The translations under genes were made by a program, and so were the position numbers. The notes under the pieces were generated by a model. That model was given only the letters and a program-made list of their open reading frames with translations. It was not told the origin of the DNA and searched no databases. A stretch of DNA of 10,275 nt from positions 1 to 10,275 of the forward strand of contig CAJUJI010000105.1 in the NCBI GenBank assembly GCA_910586875.1, read 5' to 3'. Of the stretch, positions 1-7,077 are shown in pieces. Source of the stretch: an uncultured Anaerotruncus sp. GTDB taxonomy: Bacteria > Bacillota > Clostridia > Oscillospirales > Ruminococcaceae. The first letter of the stretch is position 1. Every line of letters starts with the position of its first letter.

Positions 1-9
1 ATATAAATA

Positions 10-20
10 TAGTTGACAAC
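10..20 (-). promoter_or_regulatory. Candidate GntR/FadR-type operator at left edge
   Basis: On the minus strand the sequence reads TTGTCAACTA (19 down to 10), inside the perfect palindrome GTTGTCAAC. It fits the TNGT-Nx-ACNA pattern reported for FadR-subfamily GntR regulators. It shares TTGTC(A/G)AC with the divergent control region at 782-789. It may mark a leftward transcription unit beyond the window edge that is under the same regulator. This is inference from one short motif, and a chance match is possible. Confidence 0.25.
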
Positions 21-52
21 ACCAAAGCAAATAGATTACTATATAACATAGA

Positions 53-68
53 AGACTGTCTACAGTCT
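53..68 (-). terminator. Weak hairpin after regulator gene
   Basis: AGACTG (53-58) and CAGTCT (63-68) form a perfect 6-bp stem with a 4-base loop, 10 bases beyond the stop codon of the leftward regulator. On the minus strand it is followed by a T-rich but interrupted tract (TCTATGTTATATAG). It may act as a weak intrinsic terminator. The short stem and broken T-run keep confidence low. Confidence 0.35.
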
Positions 69-78
69 ACGATTCAAT

Positions 79-735
79 TTATATGCTGTCCGACTGCTTT
101 AAGTTTACAAGGTAGTAATGCAGGTCATTTTCTATGTGTGTTCTCATACAGTTTTCTACCAATGGGCCATTATGACTGCGCAAAGCTTCCAAAATCCTCC
201 AATGATCCTCCGAATAGTCTGCGTCACTTCTATGATGCAGCTCATTGGAACGGGATAATACGATCAAATTCCGGTTGATATTGTACAAATCCAAAAGATG
301 TTTGTTTTGACACAGCTCAATAATACTTTCATGAAATGTAGTATTATTCTCCAAAATTCCTTGCACATCTGCGCGAGCATGCGCTTCTCTTGCGGCAGTA
401 ATACAGCCAGAGAGGTATTCCAGCTGTTCATCGGTGATGACCCTCGCAGTCAGGTGCGCCGCGAACGATTCCAGCATAATCCGGCAATCATAAATTTCTT
501 TGATTTCATTGGCTGGCAAAGGGTTGACCATCAGGCCATTGGATGTATTGACCAGCAATTTATCGCACTCCAACATGCGCAGCGCTTCCCGTATGGGACT
601 GCGGCTGATTTGCAGCTCTTGGGAAAGCGCACTCTCGTTGATCTTTTCCTCCCCCGAGATCCTATGATTCAGAATATTGTTCTTTAGCAGCAAATAAGCC
701 TGAATGTGGTATGGGATTTTCTTTTCAATCATCAT
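79..735 (-). CDS. GntR family regulator, FCD (FadR-type) subfamily
   Basis: A 218-residue one-component transcription regulator of normal family length. Residues about 8-72 form the N-terminal winged helix, with the recognition-helix pattern INESALSQELQISRSPIREAL (31-51 region) typical of GntR proteins. Residues about 78-212 form the all-helical FCD ligand domain. His135, His178 and His200 are spaced as expected for the three metal-binding histidines of FCD proteins. Asn131 (in NTTFH) sits where many members have Asp. The start is the first of two tandem ATG codons, 9 bases after AAGGAG (745-750). The gene diverges from the importer operon with about 134 bases between, which suggests it controls that operon and itself, with a small carboxylate-like effector as is common in the family. 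The effector and the sign of regulation cannot be read from the sequence. Confidence 0.93.
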   Translation of the reverse strand: MMIEKKIPYHIQAYLLLKNNILNHRISGEEKINESALSQELQISRSPIREALRMLECDKLLVNTSNGLMVNPLPANEIKEIYDCRIMLESFAAHLTARVITDEQLEYLSGCITAAREAHARADVQGILENNTTFHESIIELCQNKHLLDLYNINRNLIVLSRSNELHHRSDADYSEDHWRILEALRSHNGPLVENCMRTHIENDLHYYLVNLKQSDSI

Positions 736-869
736 AGTAAATCGCTCCTTACCTATATTTTACAATATCTTTTTCTGCATATTGTCGACGGACGACAGAC
801 GACAATCAGAGGTTTATTGAACTACCAAATCCAGGCTTTGAAAGTAGACTCTTGAAAGGATGTGAACCT
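736..869. promoter_or_regulatory. Divergent control region between regulator and operon
   Basis: This 134-base gap must hold both the leftward regulator promoter and the rightward operon promoter. It carries the ribosome binding site of the regulator (AAGGAG, minus strand, 745-750), that of the operon (AAAGGA, 855-860), an AT-rich tract at 751-780 and the operator candidate at 781-806. For the leftward promoter, TCGACA on the minus strand (788-783) is a possible -35 overlapping the operator, with TGTAAA 18 bases downstream as a mediocre -10. For the rightward promoter TTGAAC (817-822) is a possible -35, but no well-spaced -10 follows. Exact start sites therefore stay unresolved. Confidence 0.6.
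781..806. promoter_or_regulatory. Probable operator: inverted repeat with CGAC heptads
   Basis: ATTGTCG (781-787) and CGACAAT (800-806) are perfect inverted arms around a 12-base centre. Superimposed are three CGAC cores exactly 7 bases apart (786, 793, 800), reading CGACGGA, CGACAGA, CGACAAT. GTCGAC at 784-789 is itself palindromic. The site lies midway between the divergent genes, as expected for binding by the neighbouring GntR/FCD dimer. Direct binding by that protein is inference from position and symmetry. Confidence 0.55.
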
Positions 870-2369
870 ATGTCAGAAAAACCGACACTTAGCATGACTG
901 GTATCTCAAAAGCTTTTTCCGGAGTCCAAGCACTCCAAAATTTTAACATCGATTGTTACGCTGGCGAAGTCCATATTTTGATGGGAGAAAACGGAGCCGG
1001 AAAATCCACTCTGCTAAAAATACTAACCGGCAATTATCAAGCTGACTCGGGCCAAATTATCATTGACGAGAAACCGGTAGCCATCCGAAATCCTGCGGAT
1101 GCAATACAACATGGTATAGCTATGATATACCAAGAAATACATCTTTGTCAAGGAATGACCATTGCAGAAAATATTTTTCGTGGGCGCGAGCTCAAAAAAG
1201 GATTCTTTGTTGATTTTCAAGAAATGGAACGGCAATCCCAGCTACTTTTAGACCGTCTGGAGATGCACATTCAGTCCTCCACCATGGTTTCTGAGCTCAC
1301 CATCGCCCAACAGCAGATGGTGGAGATCGCCGGAGCACTTTCCCAGAATGCTCGAATCTTGATTTTGGATGAAGCCACAGCAAGTCTAACCGAACGCGAG
1401 ATACAAGCACTGTTTCGCACAATCCGTGAGCTCACAGCAAACGGTGTCGCGATCATTTATGTATCGCACAGAATGAACGAAACCTTTGAAATTGGCAACC
1501 GCGTGACCGTTTTGCGGGACGGACAATATGTTGGTACGCGTCTGATAGAGGAAACCAACGAAGATGAACTGATCGAGCTGATGGTTGGCCGCCCACTTGA
1601 AAAGCTTTATGATCAGCACCGCCCAATTGGCACAGAGCCCGTATTGGAGGTCCAAAACTTTTGTAACAAGAAGCTGCAAAATGTGAGCATCACGCTGCGC
1701 AAAGGAGAAATTTTAGGGTTTTCCGGGCTTGTTGGTGCAGGGCGAACCGAGCTCGCTCGTGCAATTTTTGGTTTGGATCATTTGGACTCCGGTGAGCTGC
1801 TGATTGAGGGAGAACCTGTAAAAATCAAAACCCCGCGGGACGCCATCGATGCACATATCGCACTGGTTCCAGAGGATCGCAAAAACGCCGGTTTAATTTT
1901 GATGAATACGGTGGGGTTCAATCTGACGCTGACGGTTTTAAAGCGGTTTATCCACGGGCCCTTTGTAAACAAGTCGCTGGAAAATGCGATTATTGAGCAA
2001 TATAAAAACAGCCTTTCGATAAAAATGGCGAGCACAGAACAGGAGGCCGGCAGTCTGAGCGGCGGCAACCAACAAAAAATTGTTATTTCAAAATGGCTCG
2101 CTACCGAGCCGCGCTATTTGATTCTGGATGAGCCAACTCGCGGCATCGATGTCGGCGCTAAGGCTGAAATTTACGAGCTGATGTTTCAGCTCGCGCGCGA
2201 GGGAATGTCTATCATCCTGATTTCCTCCGATCTGCCAGAAATTATCAATCTCTCTAGCCGCGTGGTTGTTATGCACGAGGGAAGGATCACCGCAGTGCTC
2301 GATTCACAGGAGGAAGCGCTGACACAAGTAAAAATTATGAACTATGCAACGGGGAGGGCAACACAATGA
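870..2369 (+). CDS. CUT2-type sugar ABC importer, duplicated ATPase subunit
   Basis: A 499-residue cytoplasmic energising subunit of a ribose/xylose/galactose-type importer, containing two fused nucleotide-binding domains as in RbsA, MglA and XylG. The first domain has Walker A GENGAGKST (about 39-47), Q-loop YQE, the family-specific signature LTIAQQQ (about 143-149) and Walker B ILILDEA (about 163-169). The second has the degenerate Walker A GLVGAGRTE (about 286-294), LSGGNQQK (about 396-403) and LILDEPTRGIDVG (about 417-429). Degeneracy of one site and the AQQQ variant are normal in this family. An in-frame TTG lies at 852, but ATG at 870 is preferred because AAAGGA ends 9 bases before it. 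First gene of the operon, it overlaps the permease gene by 4 bases (ATGA), suggesting translational coupling. The transported compound cannot be deduced from the ATPase. Confidence 0.95.
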   Translation: MSEKPTLSMTGISKAFSGVQALQNFNIDCYAGEVHILMGENGAGKSTLLKILTGNYQADSGQIIIDEKPVAIRNPADAIQHGIAMIYQEIHLCQGMTIAENIFRGRELKKGFFVDFQEMERQSQLLLDRLEMHIQSSTMVSELTIAQQQMVEIAGALSQNARILILDEATASLTEREIQALFRTIRELTANGVAIIYVSHRMNETFEIGNRVTVLRDGQYVGTRLIEETNEDELIELMVGRPLEKLYDQHRPIGTEPVLEVQNFCNKKLQNVSITLRKGEILGFSGLVGAGRTELARAIFGLDHLDSGELLIEGEPVKIKTPRDAIDAHIALVPEDRKNAGLILMNTVGFNLTLTVLKRFIHGPFVNKSLENAIIEQYKNSLSIKMASTEQEAGSLSGGNQQKIVISKWLATEPRYLILDEPTRGIDVGAKAEIYELMFQLAREGMSIILISSDLPEIINLSSRVVVMHEGRITAVLDSQEEALTQVKIMNYATGRATQ

Positions 2370-3403
2370 AAAATGCTGGAAATGGGATTGTATCAGCAGT
2401 TAAGAAATATTTCTCTTTGCATTATGGAATTTTATTGGGACTGGTCATTCTCTGTGCAGTAACCAGTATCATTGCGCCCAATTTTCTGAAGGTTGGAAAT
2501 TTTGTCAACATCCTGCGGCAGATCAGTGTCAGCGGTGTTCTTGCAATTTCGCTGGCTTTGGTACTGCTGACCGGTGGCATTGACCTGTCTGTTGGCTCCA
2601 CATGCGCTGCTTGCGGCTGCGTATTCGCGGTTGCCTGTGCAGAATGGGGCATGAACCTCTGGAGTGGGATTGCGGTGACAATGCTGGTCGCTCTTGTAAT
2701 CGGTATGTTTAATGGAGTTTTGGTTGCCTACACTGCTGTTCCCCCATTCATCATCACCTTGTCTACCCAGATGGCAGTACGCGGACTCGCCTACATGTTC
2801 ACCGGTGGTATGCCCATCATGGTCAGCGGCAAAATTGGCGAACAGTTTGTGAAAATTGGCGCAGGCGGTTGGAAGTTCTTAAACGGTGCCGGAAAGCAGG
2901 TATTTGAGCTTCCTTATGCGGTTGTAATTATGGTGGTTGTGTATTTTTTAATTTGGGTTATGCTGGCAAAAACCCGCTACGGCCGGCACATCTATGCAAT
3001 TGGCGGAAACCAGTCGGCAGCGGAGCATTCCGGCATCAACGTGCGCCGAAATTTGATTATAATTTATCTGCTCAGTTCCCTGCTTGCTGGATTGGCTGGA
3101 ATCCTGCTGGCCTCGCGCGTATCCTCTGGCCAGCCCACCGCTGCCAACGGATACGAAACCTCAGCTATTGCAGCTGCGGTTGTGGGCGGTGTCAGCTTTA
3201 CAGGCGGCACAGGAACCATCGGCGGTACCTTCATTGGCGCATTGATTATGGGAGTTATCAACAATGTGATGAACCTGCTGAAATTGGACTATTACTACCA
3301 ATATATTGCCCAAGGTACGGTCATCATCATTGCTGTTTTGGTTGACACCTATGTGAAGAAAGGCAACAAAAGGAAAAACCGGATTTTAAAAACCGTCAGA
3401 TAG
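2366..3403 (+). CDS. CUT2-type sugar ABC importer, permease subunit
   Basis: A 345-residue integral membrane protein of the RbsC/BPD_transp_2 family, with several strongly hydrophobic segments from about residue 22 to 328 and a basic C-terminal tail (KKGNKRKNR). Diagnostic motifs are LTGGIDLSVGS (about 68-78), PPFIITLST in the middle, the cytoplasmic-loop motif YAIGGN (about 210-215) that contacts the ATPase, and the glycine-rich AVVGGVSFTGGTGTIGG stretch (about 271-287). One permease gene is present, consistent with a homodimer. The start ATG overlaps the ATPase stop, with GGGGAGGG just upstream as ribosome binding site. Specificity within ribose, other pentoses, hexoses, polyols or non-sugar ligands cannot be assigned. 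Confidence 0.94.
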   Translation: MKNAGNGIVSAVKKYFSLHYGILLGLVILCAVTSIIAPNFLKVGNFVNILRQISVSGVLAISLALVLLTGGIDLSVGSTCAACGCVFAVACAEWGMNLWSGIAVTMLVALVIGMFNGVLVAYTAVPPFIITLSTQMAVRGLAYMFTGGMPIMVSGKIGEQFVKIGAGGWKFLNGAGKQVFELPYAVVIMVVVYFLIWVMLAKTRYGRHIYAIGGNQSAAEHSGINVRRNLIIIYLLSSLLAGLAGILLASRVSSGQPTAANGYETSAIAAAVVGGVSFTGGTGTIGGTFIGALIMGVINNVMNLLKLDYYYQYIAQGTVIIIAVLVDTYVKKGNKRKNRILKTVR

Positions 3404-3442
3404 GCTTATACAGCTCAGATTTTAGAGCTGTTTCTTATAAGC
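3404..3442 (+). other. Intergenic hairpin between permease and binding-protein genes
   Basis: Immediately after the permease stop, GCTTATA (3404-3410) plus CAGCTC (3411-3416) pair with GAGCTG (3425-3430) and TATAAGC (3436-3442). The loop is 8 bases and a 5-base bulge (TTTCT) lies on the 3' side. The stem ends 12 bases before the AGGAGG of the binding-protein gene. Such hairpins in importer operons often stabilise or partly terminate the message so the binding protein is made in excess. There is no long T-run, so complete termination is unlikely. The structure is seen; its role is inferred. Confidence 0.6.
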
Positions 3443-3467
3443 ATCAAATGAACTAGGAGGGAAAATT

Positions 3468-4565
3468 ATGATGAAGAAAACCCCGATTACGCTGCTTGCT
3501 TTCGTCCTGGCACTCACAATGCTGATTGGCTGCGGCACAGCTTCCCCGTCCACCGCCGGAAGTTCCGCGGCTGAAAGCACTCCGGCCGAAAGCTCCTCTG
3601 CGGTTGACAGCGCCCCTGCACAAACCAATGGCGAACGTCAACCGTTGGAGATCGCACTACTTACAAAGACGCTGACCAACCCTTACTTTGTTACAAATGC
3701 AGAATATTTTGAAAAATATGTCAAGGAACGCTATCCGGAGGACAACGTCACCGTTTTTGACTGCAACCAAGATGTCAGCCGCGAGCTGTCTATCACCGAG
3801 GACTGCATCACCGATGGTTACGACGTGATTGTTTTAACCCCTATCGATTTTGAGGGAACTTCTACAGCAATTCAAAAGGTGGTAGATGCTGGCATTCCCT
3901 GCATCGTTTGTGAAATGACCGCGAATATTGACCAGGCTGATCTGACGGTTATGGCCGACAACTTTGAGGCTGGTTACCTTAGTATGCAGTCTCTGGGTGA
4001 AGCAATGGGCGGCGAGGGAAAAATGGTAGTCTTCCAAAACAGCACAAATCCGGTTGCCCGCGAGCGCGCAAACGGCAGAGATGCTTGTCTGGCAGAAAAA
4101 TTCCCAAAGATCGAGGTTGTCAACACCGAGGATGGCGCCCATACGGTTGAAAAATGCTTTGAGGTTATGAGCAACTTTTTGATTGCTGATCCGGATATCA
4201 CCGGTGCATGGTGCTTCCAGGACCCAAATGCAGTTGGTGTTGCCTCTGCTGTCAAGACTGCCGGCATTACGGGCCAGGTTAAAATCGTTGGTATCGACGG
4301 TTCCGAGGAGCTTTGCGAGCTCATTCGCAATGGTGAGGCAGTTTCCTCCACCGCACAGATGGTTGCTACCATCAATAGGGTCATGGTCGAAAACATGTAT
4401 GAACTCCTAGAAAATGGCAAACTGGAAAACCCCAATCTCGAAATCCCCTGCCTTGTTGTTGATTCTAAGGTCGCAGATACCGAATGGGCCTATTGGGCGG
4501 ATGACCAACCGGTCAAGTCTATTGATATCGGGCAGAAAATTGCCGCTGTTGGCAGTGCAGCATAA
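3468..4565 (+). CDS. Lipoprotein substrate-binding protein of the CUT2-type importer (Peripla_BP_4)
   Basis: A 365-residue extracytoplasmic binding protein. Residues 1-21 form a lipoprotein signal peptide ending in lipobox LIGC, with Cys22 the predicted lipidated residue. A Ser/Ala/Pro-rich linker (about 25-55) precedes the two-lobed ribose-binding-type fold. Ligand-site landmarks of this family are visible: LTNPYF (69-74), ARERANG (197-203, with the conserved Arg), QDPNAVG (251-257, with the conserved Asp) and GIDGSE (275-280). These argue for a polar, sugar-like or hydroxylated ligand, though family members also bind other small molecules. The start is one of two adjacent ATG codons; AGGAGG at 3455-3460 supports 3468 or 3471. 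It sits third in the operon, 64 bases after the permease gene with a hairpin between, and 88 bases before the amidohydrolase gene. Confidence 0.95.
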   Translation: MMKKTPITLLAFVLALTMLIGCGTASPSTAGSSAAESTPAESSSAVDSAPAQTNGERQPLEIALLTKTLTNPYFVTNAEYFEKYVKERYPEDNVTVFDCNQDVSRELSITEDCITDGYDVIVLTPIDFEGTSTAIQKVVDAGIPCIVCEMTANIDQADLTVMADNFEAGYLSMQSLGEAMGGEGKMVVFQNSTNPVARERANGRDACLAEKFPKIEVVNTEDGAHTVEKCFEVMSNFLIADPDITGAWCFQDPNAVGVASAVKTAGITGQVKIVGIDGSEELCELIRNGEAVSSTAQMVATINRVMVENMYELLENGKLENPNLEIPCLVVDSKVADTEWAYWADDQPVKSIDIGQKIAAVGSAA

Positions 4566-4575
4566 CCAATCATGG

Positions 4576-4603
4576 CTGCCTCGTATTGCAAAATACGAGG
4601 CAG
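4576..4603 (+). other. Strong 12-bp hairpin with GCAA tetraloop after binding-protein gene
   Basis: CTGCCTCGTATT (4576-4587) pairs perfectly with AATACGAGGCAG (4592-4603) around GCAA, a GNRA-type tetraloop that gives very stable RNA hairpins. It starts 10 bases after the binding-protein stop. It is followed by TGCCCCATCACC rather than a T-run, so it does not look like a complete intrinsic terminator. A barrier to 3' exonucleases, or a partial terminator separating importer and enzyme expression, is the likely role (inference). Confidence 0.65.
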
Positions 4604-4653
4604 TGCCCCATCACCTCTCTAGCATATTCACTGGGTAAGAAATGGAGGATTCT

Positions 4654-6027
4654 ATGCTCGATTTGATTATAAAAAACGGCCTGGTTGTAAATGCTGATAA
4701 AACCGAAAAGCTTGATCTCGCAGTGAAAGCCGGCAAAATTGCTGCTCTTGGATGTTGCGCATCCTTTTCACAAGCCGAACGGGTTATTGATGCAGATGGT
4801 ATGTATATTTTGCCTGGTATGATTGACTCCCATGCGCATATTGCCAGTACAGGGGTCGAATTTGACTCACTGGATGATTATTATTCCGGTACGATCGCCG
4901 CAGCCTATGGCGGAACCACCACCATTGTTGATTTTTCATTTTTAAAGCAGGGCGAAACCCCTTTGGACGCATTGGAGCGCAAGCTGTCAGAAGCCAACGG
5001 GCAATGTGTCATTGATTATTCGTTCCATCCATGTATCAACAAAGCGGACCCCGAACATTATGCGCAAATACGCTCGATATTGCGAAATGGCTTCCCTTCT
5101 GTAAAGCTGTTCACCGTCTACCGCGGCTCGCTGATGTTGGAAAAAGCGGGCGTTTACGAGATGCTTAAAATGGTCGCCGAAGAAAATGGCATCGCTTTAG
5201 TACATGCCGAATGCGCTGACATGATCGAATACAACATTGCCCAGGCAATCGCCAATGGAAAAACAATGCCATGGGACCACGCGAAAGCGCGTCCCCCGAT
5301 TACCGAAATTGAGGCGATGTATGGTGTTGTATCCATGGTAGAACGAACAAATGCACCTGTTATTTTTGCGCATTTGGCAACCGGACAGGCGCGCGCACTG
5401 CTCGAAAAATACCGCGCACAGCTTCCGGTATTTGCAGAGGTTTGCCCGCATTATCTGACCTTAACAGAGGAATGCTATCAGCAAGAAGATGGCTACAATT
5501 TTGTATGTAGCCCACCGATTCGCTCGAAAGAAGAACAGGATGCCCTTTGGACCTTGGTAGAGGATGGCCTTGTCGATATCATCAACAGCGACCATACCGA
5601 CTTTTCCTCTTTACAAAAGGCTGTACATAAAGCTTACTTCCCCAATATTCCCAATGGATTGCCAACCATTGAAGACCGAGGACTCGTGCTATTTTCCGAA
5701 GGCGTCCAGAAAGGGCGGATCAGCATAAATCGCTTTGTCGACCTAACCGCTACCAAAACAGCAAAGCTCATGGGCATGTATCCACAAAAGGGTGTGATCC
5801 AACCCGGGAGTGACGCAGACCTTGTGGTAATCGATCCAAAGCCGCAAAAGGTGCGCCTGGTTTCAGAACACCATATGAAGACGGATTTTTCACCCTTTGC
5901 AGGTATCGAATTGAGCGGCAAGGTGGTTCATACCATTGTGCGTGGATGCTTTATCATTGAAAATGGAGCATTCACAAACACAAATTTCAGAGGAAGCCTT
6001 GTAAAGCGCACTTCTCCTATCCTATAA
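4654..6027 (+). CDS. Dihydropyrimidinase/hydantoinase-family amidohydrolase
   Basis: A 457-residue cytoplasmic metal-dependent cyclic amidohydrolase of near-normal length for the family. All binuclear-site residues are recognisable: HxH in SHAHI (His60, His62), the lysine expected to be carboxylated in SVKLF (Lys151), VHAE (His184), FAHLATG (His240) and NSDHTDF (Asp313). The segment EVCPHYLTLTEE is also characteristic. The C-terminal ADLVVIDP region belongs to the composite beta-sandwich domain. Relatives hydrolyse ring amide bonds of dihydropyrimidines, hydantoins, allantoin or dihydroorotate. This one resembles the dihydropyrimidinase/hydantoinase branch, but its substrate is not predictable. 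An in-frame ATG at 4642 exists; ATG at 4654 is preferred because GGAGG (4644-4648) lies 5 bases before it and MLDLIIKNG is a normal N-terminus. No carbamoylase, racemase or dihydropyrimidine dehydrogenase gene is adjacent. Confidence 0.9.
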   Translation: MLDLIIKNGLVVNADKTEKLDLAVKAGKIAALGCCASFSQAERVIDADGMYILPGMIDSHAHIASTGVEFDSLDDYYSGTIAAAYGGTTTIVDFSFLKQGETPLDALERKLSEANGQCVIDYSFHPCINKADPEHYAQIRSILRNGFPSVKLFTVYRGSLMLEKAGVYEMLKMVAEENGIALVHAECADMIEYNIAQAIANGKTMPWDHAKARPPITEIEAMYGVVSMVERTNAPVIFAHLATGQARALLEKYRAQLPVFAEVCPHYLTLTEECYQQEDGYNFVCSPPIRSKEEQDALWTLVEDGLVDIINSDHTDFSSLQKAVHKAYFPNIPNGLPTIEDRGLVLFSEGVQKGRISINRFVDLTATKTAKLMGMYPQKGVIQPGSDADLVVIDPKPQKVRLVSEHHMKTDFSPFAGIELSGKVVHTIVRGCFIIENGAFTNTNFRGSLVKRTSPIL

Positions 6028-6055
6028 AACAGCATTGTAAGGAGTGAAGCGAAAG

Positions 6056-7063
6056 ATGACAGCAACTGCAAAAACAGTTTTGGTCACCGGCGCAACAGGT
6101 TCTGTGGGAATGAATGTATGCCAAAAGCTTTTGGAATGCGGGTATTCTGTTGTAATGCTCGCAAGACATCCACCCAAAGAGGAGGAAATTTCAGAACTGC
6201 AAAAAGGCCCTGGCAAATTGAGCATCTGCCTTTGTGATGTACTGAAGGAAACCTCCATAAAAGAGGCGATTTTACACCATGGTGTCACCGATATCATCCA
6301 TTCTGCTGCTGTTACCCCTGGTGTCGAATCGGATTTATCACAAGCTCGCAGCACCATCGAAATCAATTGTATAGGTACTATTTCCGTTTTGAATGCCGCA
6401 CTGGACAGCCACCTATCGGGACGATTCCTCATGCTTGGATCTATTTCCGCATATGGAAAAACAGCGCTGACCGAAAGCACACTGTCCGAGGAAGTTTCTG
6501 TCGCCGATCCGAGGGTGATTTATGAAATTTCCAAATTCGCAGCAGAAAGAATCTTTCTTAGATATCGAGAAGCCGCACGCCTCAACGGCTGCGTTGTGCG
6601 GATCGGTGATGTGTATGGGCCATGGGAGCACGATAGTGGGGTACGTCCGCATATGAGCCTCCCCTATCAAGCTGTTTCGCTCGCCCATGCAGGCAAACGC
6701 GCTGTTTTCTCCCGCGACTATTCCGGAGAGTGGATTTATGCGCCAGAGCTTGCCGCTGCAATTTGCAGCATCTTGGAAGCACCGGTGCTCAATTATGACG
6801 TGTATCCACTCTCCTCAGGCAACCGGTGGAAAATCTCCGAATGGTGCCGATGTCTGAAAGAAAAATTTCCGGCGTTTGAGTATGAACACGCGACCGATAT
6901 CTCTGCCGTTAATATGCAGATCAATCAGCCTACCGACAACGGCGCTATGTCAATCCAGCGGCTGTTTGAAGATACCGGCTTTGTTATGAAATATGGGCTG
7001 CGGGAGTCGTTCACCCACTACATGAAATGGTTAGACAATCACCCCCATTATCTGGACCAATGA
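6056..7063 (+). CDS. Extended SDR: NAD-dependent epimerase/dehydratase family protein
   Basis: A 335-residue Rossmann-fold oxidoreductase. The nucleotide-binding motif GATGSVG lies at about 12-18. An acidic position in CLCDVL and the HSAAVTPG motif follow. The active site shows Ser in GSISAYG (about 128-134) and YEISK (Tyr156, Lys160). VYGPWE (about 186-191) is the usual substrate-domain entry of extended SDRs. Family members act on nucleotide sugars, free sugars or sugar acids, steroids and other hydroxyl or keto compounds. The exact reaction (epimerisation, dehydration or oxidation) cannot be assigned. An in-frame GTG at 6044 overlaps the ribosome binding site AAGGAG (6039-6044), so ATG at 6056 is preferred. 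It lies 28 bases after the amidohydrolase and 14 before the second SDR, firmly inside the operon. No glycosyltransferase or nucleotide-sugar gene is nearby, so a catabolic role is more likely than cell-surface synthesis. Confidence 0.88.
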   Translation: MTATAKTVLVTGATGSVGMNVCQKLLECGYSVVMLARHPPKEEEISELQKGPGKLSICLCDVLKETSIKEAILHHGVTDIIHSAAVTPGVESDLSQARSTIEINCIGTISVLNAALDSHLSGRFLMLGSISAYGKTALTESTLSEEVSVADPRVIYEISKFAAERIFLRYREAARLNGCVVRIGDVYGPWEHDSGVRPHMSLPYQAVSLAHAGKRAVFSRDYSGEWIYAPELAAAICSILEAPVLNYDVYPLSSGNRWKISEWCRCLKEKFPAFEYEHATDISAVNMQINQPTDNGAMSIQRLFEDTGFVMKYGLRESFTHYMKWLDNHPHYLDQ

Positions 7064-7077
7064 TAGGAGTGTGAAAT

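Larger units (their letters stand above)
1..78. other. AT-rich left edge with no gene
   Basis: This stretch lies 3' of the leftward regulator gene. No open frame with a ribosome binding site is visible on either strand. It contains the small hairpin at 53-68 and the palindrome GTTGACAAC at 12-20. On the minus strand the palindrome includes TTGTCA, a good -35-like hexamer whose -10 partner would lie outside the window. On the plus strand TTGACA (13-18) is followed 18 bases later by TACTAT, which could form a weak promoter pointing into the 3' end of the regulator gene. None of these is certain. Confidence 0.4.

Noticed and set aside
13..42. TTGACA with TACTAT 18 bases downstream as a rightward promoter
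   Set aside because: It would transcribe only antisense into the regulator gene; the -35 hexamer is good but the -10 is mediocre, so it was not called as a promoter.
298..687. A 129-codon open frame on the plus strand
   Set aside because: It lies fully antisense to the regulator gene, has no ribosome binding site, and its residues resemble no protein; it is a shadow frame.
852..869. TTG at 852 as start of the ATPase gene
   Set aside because: The AAAGGA ribosome site overlaps this TTG region and is correctly spaced for the ATG at 870 instead.
870..3403. Degenerate Walker A in the second ATPase domain and AQQQ signature in the first, as signs of damage
   Set aside because: Both features are normal for the RbsA/MglA/XylG family.
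4414..4638. A 74-codon plus-strand frame across the end of the binding-protein gene
   Set aside because: It is out of frame with the clear lipoprotein gene, lacks a ribosome site, and spans the 12-bp hairpin; its sequence is not protein-like.
5735..5742. TTGTCGAC, same core as the operator candidate, inside the amidohydrolase gene
   Set aside because: It encodes part of the conserved protein (FVDL) and has no second arm or heptad array, so a chance match is the simplest reading.
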